From CAYFNF01 sp964344485 (GTDB lineage: Bacteria; Patescibacteriota; Patescibacteriia; UBA9570; XYC2-FULL-38-9), in NCBI GenBank assembly GCA_964344485.1, contig CAYFNF010000004.1, positions 62,001 through 126,000 on the forward strand: DNA of 64,000 nt, read 5' to 3'. Numbering within the stretch: position 1 is the stretch's first letter; each line of letters opens with the position of its first letter. The position numbers and the translations under genes are program-made. Of this stretch, positions 15,268 to 24,175 are shown piece after piece. The notes beneath the pieces were generated by a model, which was not told the origin of the DNA, did no database searches, and saw only the letters and a list, made by a program, of their open reading frames with translations.

Positions 15268-15795
15268 ATGAAGCACTCGAAGTTGGCTCTGATCCTGGCA
15301 AGCCTGAGCCTGATGCTGGTGATCCCGAGCGTGTCGCGCGCGCAAGAGGAGAAGCCTGAGCCCGCGGTCAACCTGTTCACCGGAGCGTCCGTGGTCTTCG
15401 GTCTTCCGGACCAAGGAGCGCTCATGGGGTACGGATCTGTGGGCGTGGCCGTGCTGATCCCGGTGCGCGGACGCTTCGCGATCATCCCGGGCGGAGGGTT
15501 CGAAATAGCCCCAAAAATGGGCAATTTCGGGCCTTTCTGCAGCGTCGCGTTCGACTTCGCACTCAGCGACGTGGTGGCTCTGGACCTGATCGTGGGGCTG
15601 GCGTATGACTACGATCCGGTCCTGGGACAGGAGATCGGCAAGCCGCACCAGGGCTACGTCATGGCCGGGCCAGGCCTCTCATTCCTGCTGCCCAATGGTA
15701 TGAGCGTGGCGCCTGCGCTGCTCTACTCCGTGAACCTGCAGGGACTGGGGCACTTCCTGAGCCCTAGCGTGAGCGTGAACATCCCGCTGCCGTAG
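15268..15795 (+). CDS. GC-rich secreted beta-rich protein 3 (175 aa)
   Basis: ATG 15268 follows AGGAGG by 5 nt. Residues 1-25 form a clear signal peptide (KHSKLALILASLSLMLVIPS, cleavage after SRA). The mature part is Gly-rich with alternating hydrophobic residues, as in small beta-barrels or porin-like proteins (VGVAVLIPVRGRFAIIPGGG; GYVMAGPGLSFLLPNG). The GxVxAGPxxxxLPxG segment also occurs near the end of the GC-rich protein at 46593, so the two may share a domain. Its G/C-ending codons contrast with the adjoining AT-rich regulator and surface gene. A signal peptide plus barrel-like body is notable in a lineage thought to lack an outer membrane. Confidence 0.8.
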   Translation: MKHSKLALILASLSLMLVIPSVSRAQEEKPEPAVNLFTGASVVFGLPDQGALMGYGSVGVAVLIPVRGRFAIIPGGGFEIAPKMGNFGPFCSVAFDFALSDVVALDLIVGLAYDYDPVLGQEIGKPHQGYVMAGPGLSFLLPNGMSVAPALLYSVNLQGLGHFLSPSVSVNIPLP

Positions 15796-15827
15796 GGATA
15801 CAACGCAAAAAACGCGATTTCAGGAGC

Positions 15828-15867
15828 ACTCGGAATCACAAATGCCTGTGAATAACCGAGTTTTTTT
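15828..15867 (+). terminator. intrinsic terminator of GC-rich gene 3
   Basis: ACTCGG/CCGAGT enclosing TCACA/TGTGA, followed by seven T. Confidence 0.8.
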
Positions 15868-15871
15868 ATGT

Positions 15872-15900
15872 TTGATTTTATATTGCTAAAATGCTATAAT
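15872..15900 (+). promoter_or_regulatory. promoter of the giant surface protein gene
   Basis: TTGATT (15872-15877), 17 nt, perfect TATAAT (15895-15900). The start near 15907 leaves a leader of at least 90 nt. Confidence 0.75.
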
Positions 15901-15936
15901 ATACGTACAAATAAAAACAAAACACAAAATAAAATA

Positions 15937-15999
15937 ATGGTGAAAGCCATCACATTTTCATTAATTCTTTTTTAAGTTGCCAGCTCTGGCTTTTTTTAT
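15937..15999 (+). promoter_or_regulatory. leader mini-ORF and terminator-like hairpin (possible attenuator)
   Basis: ATG 15937 opens a 12-codon frame (MVKAITFSLILF, stop TAA 15973-15975), followed at once by a hairpin GCCA-GCTC-TGGC and seven T (15979-15997). The mini-ORF is in the same frame as the giant gene, separated by that single TAA. It may be an attenuation leader or the true but interrupted start of the gene. Confidence 0.45.
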
Positions 16000-18900
16000 T
16001 TGTTTTGTGCTAAGGTAGATCATTCTCCCAAGTATTTGCCTTTAAATTATTATGGCAAAGCAAATCATTCAAAACCTTCTGGACTACCTGGAAAACCATG
16101 TAAACCTGGGAAACCGAGCGGCCGCGTGCTATTTGCAATTCCCTTATTTTTTCTATATATCGTTCAAGCGCTAATAGAGTCTTACTACTATCTCTTTCGA
16201 CCAGCAGCGTGCAGTTTTGCTGTATTAGCAACACAAGAAGTACAAGGTACATACGTACGATCGTTCAATCAATATAAATCCATAGCCAGCGGCACCAGAT
16301 ACTATACTGTAAGCCTCTCCACAGTAGTTGTTGCCGCAGTCATGGTTATTAACTTCCTGTCATTTTCATTCTGCCACGCTGAAGCTCAACAGATTCGTGC
16401 TATTGGAGTTGCTGGTCCTGTTCCAGTGGAAGTTGTGTCGAACACCAATGATTCAGGCGCTGGTTCGCTGCGACAAGTAATTTTGAATGCAAATGCTTCA
16501 GAAGGAATGAGTTTTGCCGCGATAATGACAACTGGAACCCTAGAGCTCGATAGTGAGTTGCCAACTATCAATGAACCGATCAATTTCGGTATAGGTGCAG
16601 ACAACTTTATCATTGATGGGTCGAAGTTAGGTGAAGGTTCTAGAGGAATTCATTTTACGGCAGGAAGCGACTGGTCATATCTGCCGACTTTCACCATTCA
16701 GAACTTTGGTTCAGGTGTCTACATTGACAATACTAGTAACATCAACGGATTAACTGGCTTAACACTCACCAACAACGGAGAAGGTTTTTCAGTATATGAC
16801 AGTTCAGACATTACGATTTCAAATAACACCATCAGCAATAGCACGACCACAGGAATTAATACATGGGACGTTGACGATCTGGTTATTAGCGACAATACCG
16901 TCACCACACAAACGGTTGGTATTAGTGTAGATGCTGAAGACGAGACTGGCGGTGAGTCCACTACGGTTTCGATCACTGGCAACACAGTCTCTGATTCAAA
17001 TGGATCAGTGGACACAGGCCTAGGCATTACCGCACAAGCAGCAGCAGATGTGCTGATTCAGAACAATACGATTTATGATTGTGATGAGGAAGGAATTGTC
17101 ACAGAGGGTGTCGTAACTATGGAAGTAGATCAGAATGAAATATACAACTCGAATGATGGAATAAAAGCGCGCGGGGATTGTACTGACTGTTCATATACGA
17201 ACAACTCTATCTATAACACTGCTGACTCGTGCCTCGCCTTGCATCCGACAAACGATGCAATAACAGTGACAGGGAATACATTGAATAACTGCGCCTCAGA
17301 CGCTGGCGATCAAACATACGGACTGGTATTAGGTGCGCCTGGTAGTACTGTTACTGGAAATACATTCACGAATATTGATAGTGATCTCGGCGCGTTTATA
17401 CTAGGAAGTACCGCCACAGGCACGACAATTCAAGGGAATTATTTCGGTGTGACCGAAGCTGGTGTAGAAGGCGCCAATGGGCCGTATTCAGTATTTTTCT
17501 ATGGCGGCGGATCCGGCTACACTATTGGAGGAAGTGAAGCGTCTCAAGCAAACACATTTGTAGGAAGTCCAGCAGCAGAGTTTGCTATGACAGCAGTGAC
17601 TTCTAGTACCATCTCGGGCAACTATTTCGGTGTGACTGACGAAGGGACAGTTATCGGAGGAACCGTCGGAATTATTGCGCAACAATCAAGCAACAATACC
17701 ATCTCTGGAAATACGTTCCGAAAGTTCACGGGATCGGCAATAAGCATGACGAATAACGCTGATGGCAACACGATTCAAGATAACACATTTAACACCGGGG
17801 ATATTGAAGCGATTCACCTGATAAGCGGGTCTTCTGGTAACACGATTTCCGGTAACACGATTACGAATTTTGAAGACGGTGTGGAGATTGACGCCACTCA
17901 AGACAGCGGAGACGCGACTGAAGGGAATACAGTCACGCAGAATACTATGACTGATATCTCCCAAGATCCAATTGCGCTAGAAGGCGGTGCGAACGATGGT
18001 GTGGAAGCCCCAGTGTTAACATGGTCCTATTTTGATGAAGTTGGGGCCACTGTTATCGGTACTGCATCAGAAGCAGGAACTGTTGAGGTCTATTATGATG
18101 ATGACGATGAAATGGAGACCTATGTAGCACAAGCAACTGTGAATGAAGATCTATCTTGGTGGTGGTCCAATATATCAGTGACAGAAATTCCTGACGGAAC
18201 TGCATACACCGCATCATTCACAGATGAAGACGGGAACACTTCAGAGATACATGTGGACGGTGAAGCGCCAACCACATCAGCATCCATTTCAGGCGGTAAC
18301 TATGAAACAGCGCAGACCGTTACACTCTCTGTTGCTGATAATACAGATCCGTATGCAGTTCGCTACTACTTGATTGGTGGAGATGGAGAAGGTGCAGGAA
18401 TGAGTATGGCAGCAGATGTCTACCAAGAGTACACCGAGGCCATCACAATCTCCGAGGATACTGTACTCTACTACTACTCTATTGATGATGACGGAAATCA
18501 AGAAGAGTCACATCAAGAGATATACACTATTGGTGCAGAAGCTGTAGAGATTTCAGATTTACAGATTAAGACAATAGATGAAAAATCCGTAGACATTGTT
18601 TGGATCACGAACGTCCTAGCAGACTCTACCGTGTATTACGGCACAGATCCAGATAATCTTACCAACAGTAAAAATGACGATTCCTTAGTCACAAATCATA
18701 CCATTAGTCTTACAGAACTTACACAAGATGTTACGTACTATATTATTGTTGAAAGCACCAACGGTAGTACCACAGACACTGTAAAGTCAAGTTTTGTTAT
18801 TTCCTCTGAGCCAGCCACCGAGGATGTTGAAATATCTAATGTGAAGGTGTCGAGCATCGCTAGTACCACAGCAACCGTGACCTGGACCACGAACGTCGCT

Positions 18901-21315
18901 GCAGACTCCACAGTGTACTACGGAAAGAACAAGGACAAGCTGACTAAGAACGTTCACTCTTCAACACTAACCACCTCCCATAGTATTGAATTATCTAGCT
19001 TAGAATCTGGCGTGACCTACTATATTCGCGTTGAAAGCACAGACGGTAGCACTACAGACACTGCGACATCGAACTTTACCACCACAGTAGAGCCGCCAGA
19101 GATCGTTTCGCCAGAAGATGGAGCGTACTACTTTACACCGTACATGACATTAGAAGAAGAGCCGATCTCAGTAGAGTTGCAAAATCCAGATTTAACCTCA
19201 GGGCGAAACCGTGTGTATGTTGATGACACGCAACAGACTAATACCAACGGCAAGAAATATGTTGAGATTGAAGAGGACGGTAGTGCAACGTTTGATATTC
19301 CAGTAGAAGACAATGAATCGTTAACGAATGACGGGCACAAGTTGACTGCTGACGCGAAAAGCGACCAAGGCGTAGAGTCTGAAGCATCCGAACCAGTGAA
19401 GTTTGCCATGGCGTCAAAGACCACGCTTGAAACGTTCGTGGTTGAGCCAGATAAAAATAAACGCAGTGCCACTGCAACCAATACCACACTGATTTCGCAA
19501 CCAACGTTTACTTCCATTGCACCAGGGAAGAAGAACGCGACTGTTGAGATGTGGATTCGAAATTCGACCTATACATCATGGACTCTGGAGGGAGAAGCAA
19601 CTATCCAGAATCCTGGAGAAGACATAATTAACTTCAAACGCAAACCGTACTTGTCATTACCAACAGGAAAGAATGATGTAAAATTTGTCGCATACGATAA
19701 AGACGGTGAAGAGTACTGGGAGTCAGATCCATTCTCTATTGTGTATTACAAACCAACCCCAGTGGTGTTTGTTGGCGCTGAAGAGAACTATCAAGGATCA
19801 TATAAGAAACCACTGTTAACAGGACTTGCCGGGTCGGGTTGGCATGTGGATGTGTATATTGATGACGTGCTGAACGGCACATTCCAAGCAGCTAGTGATC
19901 CATCTGGTACAGCAAGCTTTTCATATGAGCCATTCTTAGACTTAGACCTTGGTGAACATTCAGTCGTGTTTCGAACATATGAAGCAAATGGCAAGCCAAC
20001 CATAGATACCAGCGGCACGTTTACAGTCACAGCAACTACGACAACAACTCCAACTCCATCAACAGATGACGAGTCTCCAACAGAAGACGGTACTCCAGAC
20101 GAAGAGACTCCAACAGAGGATCCTGAGAAAGAGAAGGAAGAAGAGGAGGACGAAAAAGAAAAAGAAAAGGACAAAAAGAAGGAAGAAGAGGAGGAGTATA
20201 CAGTTCTACCAATTAAGGAAGAGTTGGTTGGTGAGACCACAGAAGATGATGACGGTGTTGTGGTGTATGGGAACACTGATCCGAACCAAGAAGTCACCAT
20301 TGATATCTGTACAGGAGAGCGAGAGACAGAAGTGGTCGTTACCTCAGATGATGAAGGAGTCTTTCAAGCAGAGCTGATTAAGGACGAGTTTCCTCCTGGC
20401 AAGACTACTATTATCGCTACAACCAAAGGAGGTACACAAAAGATTATTGGAAACTTTGTGAAGCAAGCTGAGCAGCGGACCAGCAGAACGTTCTTGCTAG
20501 TGCTGATCAATTTAATAGCGGTCTGGCTGATATCACTTCTAGTAAATTACTTCTATAATCGAAATCCAAGCCCACCGCGTTTGCAGAAGATTACCCTACC
20601 TCGATTGTCACAGATGGTTGCCATGGGCGTTGTGAGTGCCGCGCTTGCTGGTTTAGGTGGGTATGCATACTTCACGCAACCTCAAGGAGAGCAAGTTGCC
20701 TTCACCTCTTCACTGAACTTACCGGACTTCTCGGTCACATCTGTAAATAACCAGGAAGTGAAGCCTGGGCAAGAACTCGTCTTTGAAGCTGGTGATACGA
20801 TTACGATTCGAGGTATTGCACCTCCGGGTGTATACGGATCAGTCACGATCTGTGATGAAGTAGAGTCGTATACCTTCACGGTGGATGATGACGGACAATG
20901 GGAGTTAGTCATTCCAATAGAAGAAGTGCCGAACTTCCAAGCAGTGTACAGTGCATCTCTAGTTGATGATGATGGAGAAGAAGTCGCACCAAGTACATCA
21001 ATTGCTGATATTGAAATTCAAGACGCACAAGATCCAGTGCTGAATTGGGTGATTGTTTGCGTTATCGTGTTATTAATCATTACTACCAATAAATTGGAGT
21101 GGGATATCTTCCGCCGCATTAACTTCCAAAGATTTGAAGAGCTTCCTAAAGCAGAGACAGTCCCGAGCGCTCCCGAAGAGGGTCGACCCGCAGAGCAGGC
21201 GTCATTGTTTCATGAAGCAGAGCCTCCTGATGTGAATGAGCCAGAAGTCACTGATGAAGATGCTGGCAACGAGAAAGAACCCGAGGACCCAGACAAGTAC
21301 ACTAGCGTGTTTTAG
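16000..21315 (+). CDS. giant surface protein: beta-helix, FN3/Ig domains, C-terminal membrane helices
   Basis: Open frame of 1,771 codons. The start is unresolved: TTG 16000, GTG 16126 or an interrupted ATG 15937; the export signal seems to be the hydrophobic segment at about residues 105-128 ending CHAEA. Domains: right-handed beta-helix with Asn/Thr-rich rungs (about 150-680, ISNNTIS, ITGNTVS), a chitobiase-C-like domain (about 755-845), two FN3 domains (about 850-1025, ADSTVYYG motifs), Ig-like domains including one with VYIDDVLNGTF (about 1290), a Thr/Glu/Lys low-complexity linker, another Ig-like domain, then three hydrophobic helices (about 1500-1525, 1540-1565 and 1690-1705) and an acidic tail. 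Probably a surface adhesin or polysaccharide-binding protein. The same Ig-like repeat is in the protein at 32039. Confidence 0.85.
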   Translation: MFCAKVDHSPKYLPLNYYGKANHSKPSGLPGKPCKPGKPSGRVLFAIPLFFLYIVQALIESYYYLFRPAACSFAVLATQEVQGTYVRSFNQYKSIASGTRYYTVSLSTVVVAAVMVINFLSFSFCHAEAQQIRAIGVAGPVPVEVVSNTNDSGAGSLRQVILNANASEGMSFAAIMTTGTLELDSELPTINEPINFGIGADNFIIDGSKLGEGSRGIHFTAGSDWSYLPTFTIQNFGSGVYIDNTSNINGLTGLTLTNNGEGFSVYDSSDITISNNTISNSTTTGINTWDVDDLVISDNTVTTQTVGISVDAEDETGGESTTVSITGNTVSDSNGSVDTGLGITAQAAADVLIQNNTIYDCDEEGIVTEGVVTMEVDQNEIYNSNDGIKARGDCTDCSYTNNSIYNTADSCLALHPTNDAITVTGNTLNNCASDAGDQTYGLVLGAPGSTVTGNTFTNIDSDLGAFILGSTATGTTIQGNYFGVTEAGVEGANGPYSVFFYGGGSGYTIGGSEASQANTFVGSPAAEFAMTAVTSSTISGNYFGVTDEGTVIGGTVGIIAQQSSNNTISGNTFRKFTGSAISMTNNADGNTIQDNTFNTGDIEAIHLISGSSGNTISGNTITNFEDGVEIDATQDSGDATEGNTVTQNTMTDISQDPIALEGGANDGVEAPVLTWSYFDEVGATVIGTASEAGTVEVYYDDDDEMETYVAQATVNEDLSWWWSNISVTEIPDGTAYTASFTDEDGNTSEIHVDGEAPTTSASISGGNYETAQTVTLSVADNTDPYAVRYYLIGGDGEGAGMSMAADVYQEYTEAITISEDTVLYYYSIDDDGNQEESHQEIYTIGAEAVEISDLQIKTIDEKSVDIVWITNVLADSTVYYGTDPDNLTNSKNDDSLVTNHTISLTELTQDVTYYIIVESTNGSTTDTVKSSFVISSEPATEDVEISNVKVSSIASTTATVTWTTNVAADSTVYYGKNKDKLTKNVHSSTLTTSHSIELSSLESGVTYYIRVESTDGSTTDTATSNFTTTVEPPEIVSPEDGAYYFTPYMTLEEEPISVELQNPDLTSGRNRVYVDDTQQTNTNGKKYVEIEEDGSATFDIPVEDNESLTNDGHKLTADAKSDQGVESEASEPVKFAMASKTTLETFVVEPDKNKRSATATNTTLISQPTFTSIAPGKKNATVEMWIRNSTYTSWTLEGEATIQNPGEDIINFKRKPYLSLPTGKNDVKFVAYDKDGEEYWESDPFSIVYYKPTPVVFVGAEENYQGSYKKPLLTGLAGSGWHVDVYIDDVLNGTFQAASDPSGTASFSYEPFLDLDLGEHSVVFRTYEANGKPTIDTSGTFTVTATTTTTPTPSTDDESPTEDGTPDEETPTEDPEKEKEEEEDEKEKEKDKKKEEEEEYTVLPIKEELVGETTEDDDGVVVYGNTDPNQEVTIDICTGERETEVVVTSDDEGVFQAELIKDEFPPGKTTIIATTKGGTQKIIGNFVKQAEQRTSRTFLLVLINLIAVWLISLLVNYFYNRNPSPPRLQKITLPRLSQMVAMGVVSAALAGLGGYAYFTQPQGEQVAFTSSLNLPDFSVTSVNNQEVKPGQELVFEAGDTITIRGIAPPGVYGSVTICDEVESYTFTVDDDGQWELVIPIEEVPNFQAVYSASLVDDDGEEVAPSTSIADIEIQDAQDPVLNWVIVCVIVLLIITTNKLEWDIFRRINFQRFEELPKAETVPSAPEEGRPAEQASLFHEAEPPDVNEPEVTDEDAGNEKEPEDPDKYTSVF

Positions 21316-21340
21316 CGTTAGGTTGAAAATAGTAAAAAAG

Positions 21341-21354
21341 GGCTAACATTAGCC
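21341..21354 (+). terminator. weak hairpin after the giant gene
   Basis: GGCTA-ACAT-TAGCC followed by AATATTTTC. It may act as a weak terminator; it also resembles the 20-bp palindrome at 10138. Confidence 0.4.
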
Positions 21355-21400
21355 AATATTTTCATCTTTCATGTATGCGTATTGCGTTGGTTTTTTTGCA

Positions 21401-21429
21401 TTGACTTTCTAGTTGCTCTGTAATACAAT
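21401..21429 (+). promoter_or_regulatory. promoter of candidate small RNA
   Basis: TTGACT (21401-21406), 17 nt, TACAAT (21424-21429), start near 21436. Confidence 0.7.
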
Positions 21430-21435
21430 AGAGCC

Positions 21436-21590
21436 CCTGATAGCAGGGAAATCTATGCAACAGAACAAGACACAACTCATTTTTTCACAGTATCACTGCA
21501 TTAGCATGCAGTACTTGATAGTGGATCCTGAGTTGTAAATACACTTCTATTTATGAGCTTCAGCTCCGGATCCAATCCGGAGCTTTTCAA
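21436..21590 (+). ncRNA. candidate structured small RNA
   Basis: After a good promoter the transcript would begin with hairpin CCCTG-ATAG-CAGGG (21435-21448). A stem ACAACTCA/TGAGTTGT (21472-21479 with 21529-21536) encloses TATCA/TGATA and CTGCAT-TAGC-ATGCAG. It ends with a 10-bp stem AGCTCCGGAT-CCA-ATCCGGAGCT and TTTTC (21562-21588). The total of about 155 nt would suit a stable RNA. A 27-codon frame (21455-21538, MQQNKTQLIFSQYHC...) runs through it, so a small peptide is an alternative. No known RNA family is recognised. Confidence 0.5.
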
Positions 21591-21599
21591 TTTGCAGCA

Positions 21600-21654
21600 G
21601 TGACCTTCTGAGGATGGATGCATTATACGGCGTTCATCTTGAGGGGGTCACCAA
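21600..21654. repeat. long imperfect inverted repeat
   Basis: About 21 nt at each end pair with some G-T pairs (GTGACC...GGATGGATG with CGTTCATC...GGTCAC). It lies between the candidate RNA and GC-rich gene 4 and may be part of that gene's leader. Confidence 0.5.
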
Positions 21655-21712
21655 GGACGAGCAATCATAGTCATCTTGCGTGGCCAACCCCTCGCAGCTA
21701 ACTCGTAACAAG

Positions 21713-21892
21713 ATGTCTATGGCTAGAACACTTGCTACTCTGCTCATCCTTGCAGCGTTGTGGGAGGCCCAGCATGGGCATTTCCACGAGCACATCGAAC
21801 CTCATCCAGCGAGAGTTGTTCAACGAGCTCCGATCACTCGGAACTTGACGAATGCCCGCTTGGCGTGGGACGCAGCTGCAACAGCCCATTGA
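21713..21892 (+). CDS. small GC-rich exported peptide 4 (59 aa)
   Basis: From ATG 21713 the product begins MSMARTLATLLILAALWEAQ, a signal-peptide-like start, followed by a His- and Arg-rich segment (HGHFHEHIEPHPARVVQR). An in-frame GTG at 21680 would add 11 residues. Unlike the other GC-rich genes there is no obvious SD. Composition is less extreme than in the longer members, but it shares the isolated position, upstream hairpins and a downstream terminator. Function unknown; the His cluster could bind metal. Existence is moderately supported. Confidence 0.5.
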   Translation: MSMARTLATLLILAALWEAQHGHFHEHIEPHPARVVQRAPITRNLTNARLAWDAAATAH

Positions 21893-21911
21893 GTTTTACT
21901 CATGGGCTTCT
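21884..21911 (+). terminator. intrinsic terminator of GC-rich gene 4
   Basis: AGCCCAT...GAG pairs with CTC...ATGGGCT, followed by TCTTTTCT. It overlaps the stop codon. Confidence 0.65.
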
Positions 21912-21987
21912 TTTCTGGGTCGGTCTTGATATCAGGCTCGCCGTTGCATAATTGCACTCTTTTCTGTAGAGTAAAGACAGAACATAT

Positions 21988-23301
21988 ATGAGTTTTGAGA
22001 TTTTTTTCCTAATCGCTTTAGTCCTACTGTCTGGTTTTTTCTCAGGCGCGGAGATCGCGCTGTTTTCGCTATCCGAAGCCAAGATGCGGATGATTCTAGA
22101 GCGCGGCAAGAAGAACGCGGAGATTCTTGAAGCATTAAAAGCACAACCGCAACGCCTTCTTATTACTATATTAATCGGGAACAACTTGATTAACATCGGC
22201 GCTTCTTCGTTAGCAACGGTTGTGGCAATAGAGAAAATGGGTTCTGCAGGCGCTGGTGTTGCAACCGGAATCATGACGTTCTTAATTTTGTTTTTCGGAG
22301 AGATCATCCCTAAGTCGATAGCGCAACGAAATCCTGAGAAGGTGTCATTGCTGATTTCTCCCTGGATGCGCTTTATTAAGTGGGCGCTCATCCCATTTGT
22401 TTGGCTCATGTACTTCTTGAGTGTTGGCTTCCAAAAGATGGTGGGAGCAAAGAAATTACCTTCGCGTGTGTCTGAAGAAGATGTGAAAGCCATGGTGGAT
22501 TTGAGTCATGAAGAAGGAGGGGTGAGGAAAAATGAGAAGGAGATGATTGAAAAGGTGTTTTTGCTTGATGATATTACTGCAGCGGATGTGATGACGCCAA
22601 AGGATTACATGGTTGGGTTTGACGCTGAGACCACGCTGGCAAGTGCAATACCGATCATTGAAGAGTCGGGGTACTCTCGATTCCCGGTATTGAAAAAGAA
22701 CGGCGAAGTAGAAGGTATTGTCTATATTAAAGATGTATTTGCGTATATCGCTGACCGCGTGTCAAAAGCTGGTGATCAATGCGAGAAAGACAATAAAGAG
22801 ATTATGGAGGAGCGTATCGCGACACTCGCTAAATCAGCTCTCTATATCCCAGTGACCATGCACGTGGATGACTTAATGAAGGATTTTCAAAAAAAGAGAA
22901 AGCACATTGCCATTGTAGTAGATGAGTACGGCGCGACCCATGGATTGGTAACTTTGGAGGACCTACTCGAAGAGATTGTTGGTGAGATCATCGACGAGAC
23001 TGACGTGGACGAGAACCTAATAAAACGCATTGATGAAAAAACCATTATGGTTGATACGCGCGTCAGTATCGGCAAAGTGAACTGGTTCTTCAATTCTGAG
23101 CTCCCTGGACCAGAGCAAAAAACTGTTGGATGGTTGGTATTAAAGCAGTTCGGACGAATCCCAGAAAAAGGAGCTTCTACGACCATCGAGAACTATAAGT
23201 TTATTGTTGAAGAAGCAGAAGATCGACGGATAAAGCGTTTGCTTATGATAAAAAGAGCCCGAGCGAAGGCAAATGATACTGACGAATTACTTAAAGATTA
23301 G
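21988..23301 (+). CDS. CorC/HlyC-family membrane protein (DUF21-CBS-CorC)
   Basis: 437 aa, normal family length. The N-terminal DUF21 domain has four hydrophobic helices (SGFFSGAEIALFSLSEAKMR; FFGEIIPKSIAQRNPEKV, the signature of this family). Two CBS domains follow (DVMTPKDYMVGFD; SRFPVLKKNGEVEGIVYIKD; HIAIVVDEYGATHGLVTLED), then a C-terminal CorC_HlyC domain (VDTRVSIGKVNW ... RRIKRLLMIK). Such proteins are linked to Mg2+/Co2+ efflux or cation homeostasis. No SD is seen at the start. It is monocistronic as far as can be judged. Confidence 0.92.
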   Translation: MSFEIFFLIALVLLSGFFSGAEIALFSLSEAKMRMILERGKKNAEILEALKAQPQRLLITILIGNNLINIGASSLATVVAIEKMGSAGAGVATGIMTFLILFFGEIIPKSIAQRNPEKVSLLISPWMRFIKWALIPFVWLMYFLSVGFQKMVGAKKLPSRVSEEDVKAMVDLSHEEGGVRKNEKEMIEKVFLLDDITAADVMTPKDYMVGFDAETTLASAIPIIEESGYSRFPVLKKNGEVEGIVYIKDVFAYIADRVSKAGDQCEKDNKEIMEERIATLAKSALYIPVTMHVDDLMKDFQKKRKHIAIVVDEYGATHGLVTLEDLLEEIVGEIIDETDVDENLIKRIDEKTIMVDTRVSIGKVNWFFNSELPGPEQKTVGWLVLKQFGRIPEKGASTTIENYKFIVEEAEDRRIKRLLMIKRARAKANDTDELLKD

Positions 23302-23379
23302 ACCGGTGGAAATAATAACACCGCGGACCGAACACTGTTATATTTAAATAATATATATTAACGAGACCAGAGCACTACC

Positions 23380-24084
23380 ATGAGAAAAATAATCGTAGAC
23401 ACAGGTATTTTTGATCTTTTTCCAAAGTTTAAAAGAGGAGTCATTATTGTTGAAGATATCAATAACGAGCTGAGTAATAAGAGGATCAAGAGACCTTTAA
23501 ACAAAGAAATTGAGAGGCAAGCCGGTGCTAATAACCATGAACATGAATATATAAAGGCATGGGATGAAGCGCATGCGCGTTTTGGGTCCAATCCAAACAC
23601 GCATCCCCCGTCAATAAAATCACTTCTTAAAAGGATTGAGAAGGGAGGAGGATTTCCTTTTATAAATTCAGTAGTAGCTATCTTCAATTATATATCTATT
23701 AAGTATCTTGTACCGTGTGGTGGGGATGATGTTGATACCATTAAAGGAAATCTTCGTCTTGGATTTGCTAAAGGAAATGAAGTATTTATTCCGCTTGGAA
23801 GTGAAGAAGAGGAAAAGCCTGAGACCGGTGAAGTTATTTACTATGACGACCAATCATTGAACGTGATGTGTCGCAGATGGAATTGGAGGAACGGAGATTT
23901 TACAAAAATAACTGAACAGACCAAGAAAATTGTAATAAATATTGATGGAGTCGGGCCAGTTTTACAGTCCGATATAGTGGAGGCACAAGAAGAAATGGCA
24001 GAAATGCTTGTCGCTCACTGTAGCACACAACTTGAGAAGAGATTTATTGATAAAGACAATAGAGAGGTTGATATAACTATATAG
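23380..24084 (+). CDS. stand-alone B3/B4 tRNA-binding domain protein
   Basis: 234 aa. The central part, INSVVAIFNYISIKYLVPCG with GGDDVDTIKGNLRLGFAKGNE and VIYYDDQSLNVMCRRWNWRNG, matches the B3/B4 domain that in PheT edits mischarged Tyr-tRNA(Phe) and also exists as free-standing proteins. The N-terminal 90 residues are helical. The likely role is trans-editing or deacylation of mischarged tRNA or a related small-molecule reaction; the substrate is not predictable. The gene is AT-rich, lacks an SD and stands between corC and trxA in the same orientation. Confidence 0.7.
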   Translation: MRKIIVDTGIFDLFPKFKRGVIIVEDINNELSNKRIKRPLNKEIERQAGANNHEHEYIKAWDEAHARFGSNPNTHPPSIKSLLKRIEKGGGFPFINSVVAIFNYISIKYLVPCGGDDVDTIKGNLRLGFAKGNEVFIPLGSEEEEKPETGEVIYYDDQSLNVMCRRWNWRNGDFTKITEQTKKIVINIDGVGPVLQSDIVEAQEEMAEMLVAHCSTQLEKRFIDKDNREVDITI

Positions 24085-24114
24085 TGTATAAAATCTATTC
24101 TATAATTAAAGGGG

Positions 24115-24144
24115 TTGAGTTTGAGAACAAAGATGTGTTAGAAT
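24115..24144 (+). promoter_or_regulatory. promoter of thioredoxin gene
   Basis: TTGAGT (24115-24120), 18 nt, TAGAAT (24139-24144). Confidence 0.5.
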
Positions 24145-24175
24145 ACCAACCACCGAAATAAGTAAAAAATACTAT

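Noticed and set aside
15901..16000. Known riboswitch upstream of the giant gene
   Set aside because: No conserved core of a known riboswitch could be recognised; only a mini-ORF and a terminator-like hairpin are supported.
16052..16174. 40-codon frame starting MAKQIIQNLLDYLENH near the giant gene start
   Set aside because: The protein-like start is tempting, but it overlaps the long frame of the surface protein and has no SD or conserved feature; left undecided rather than annotated.
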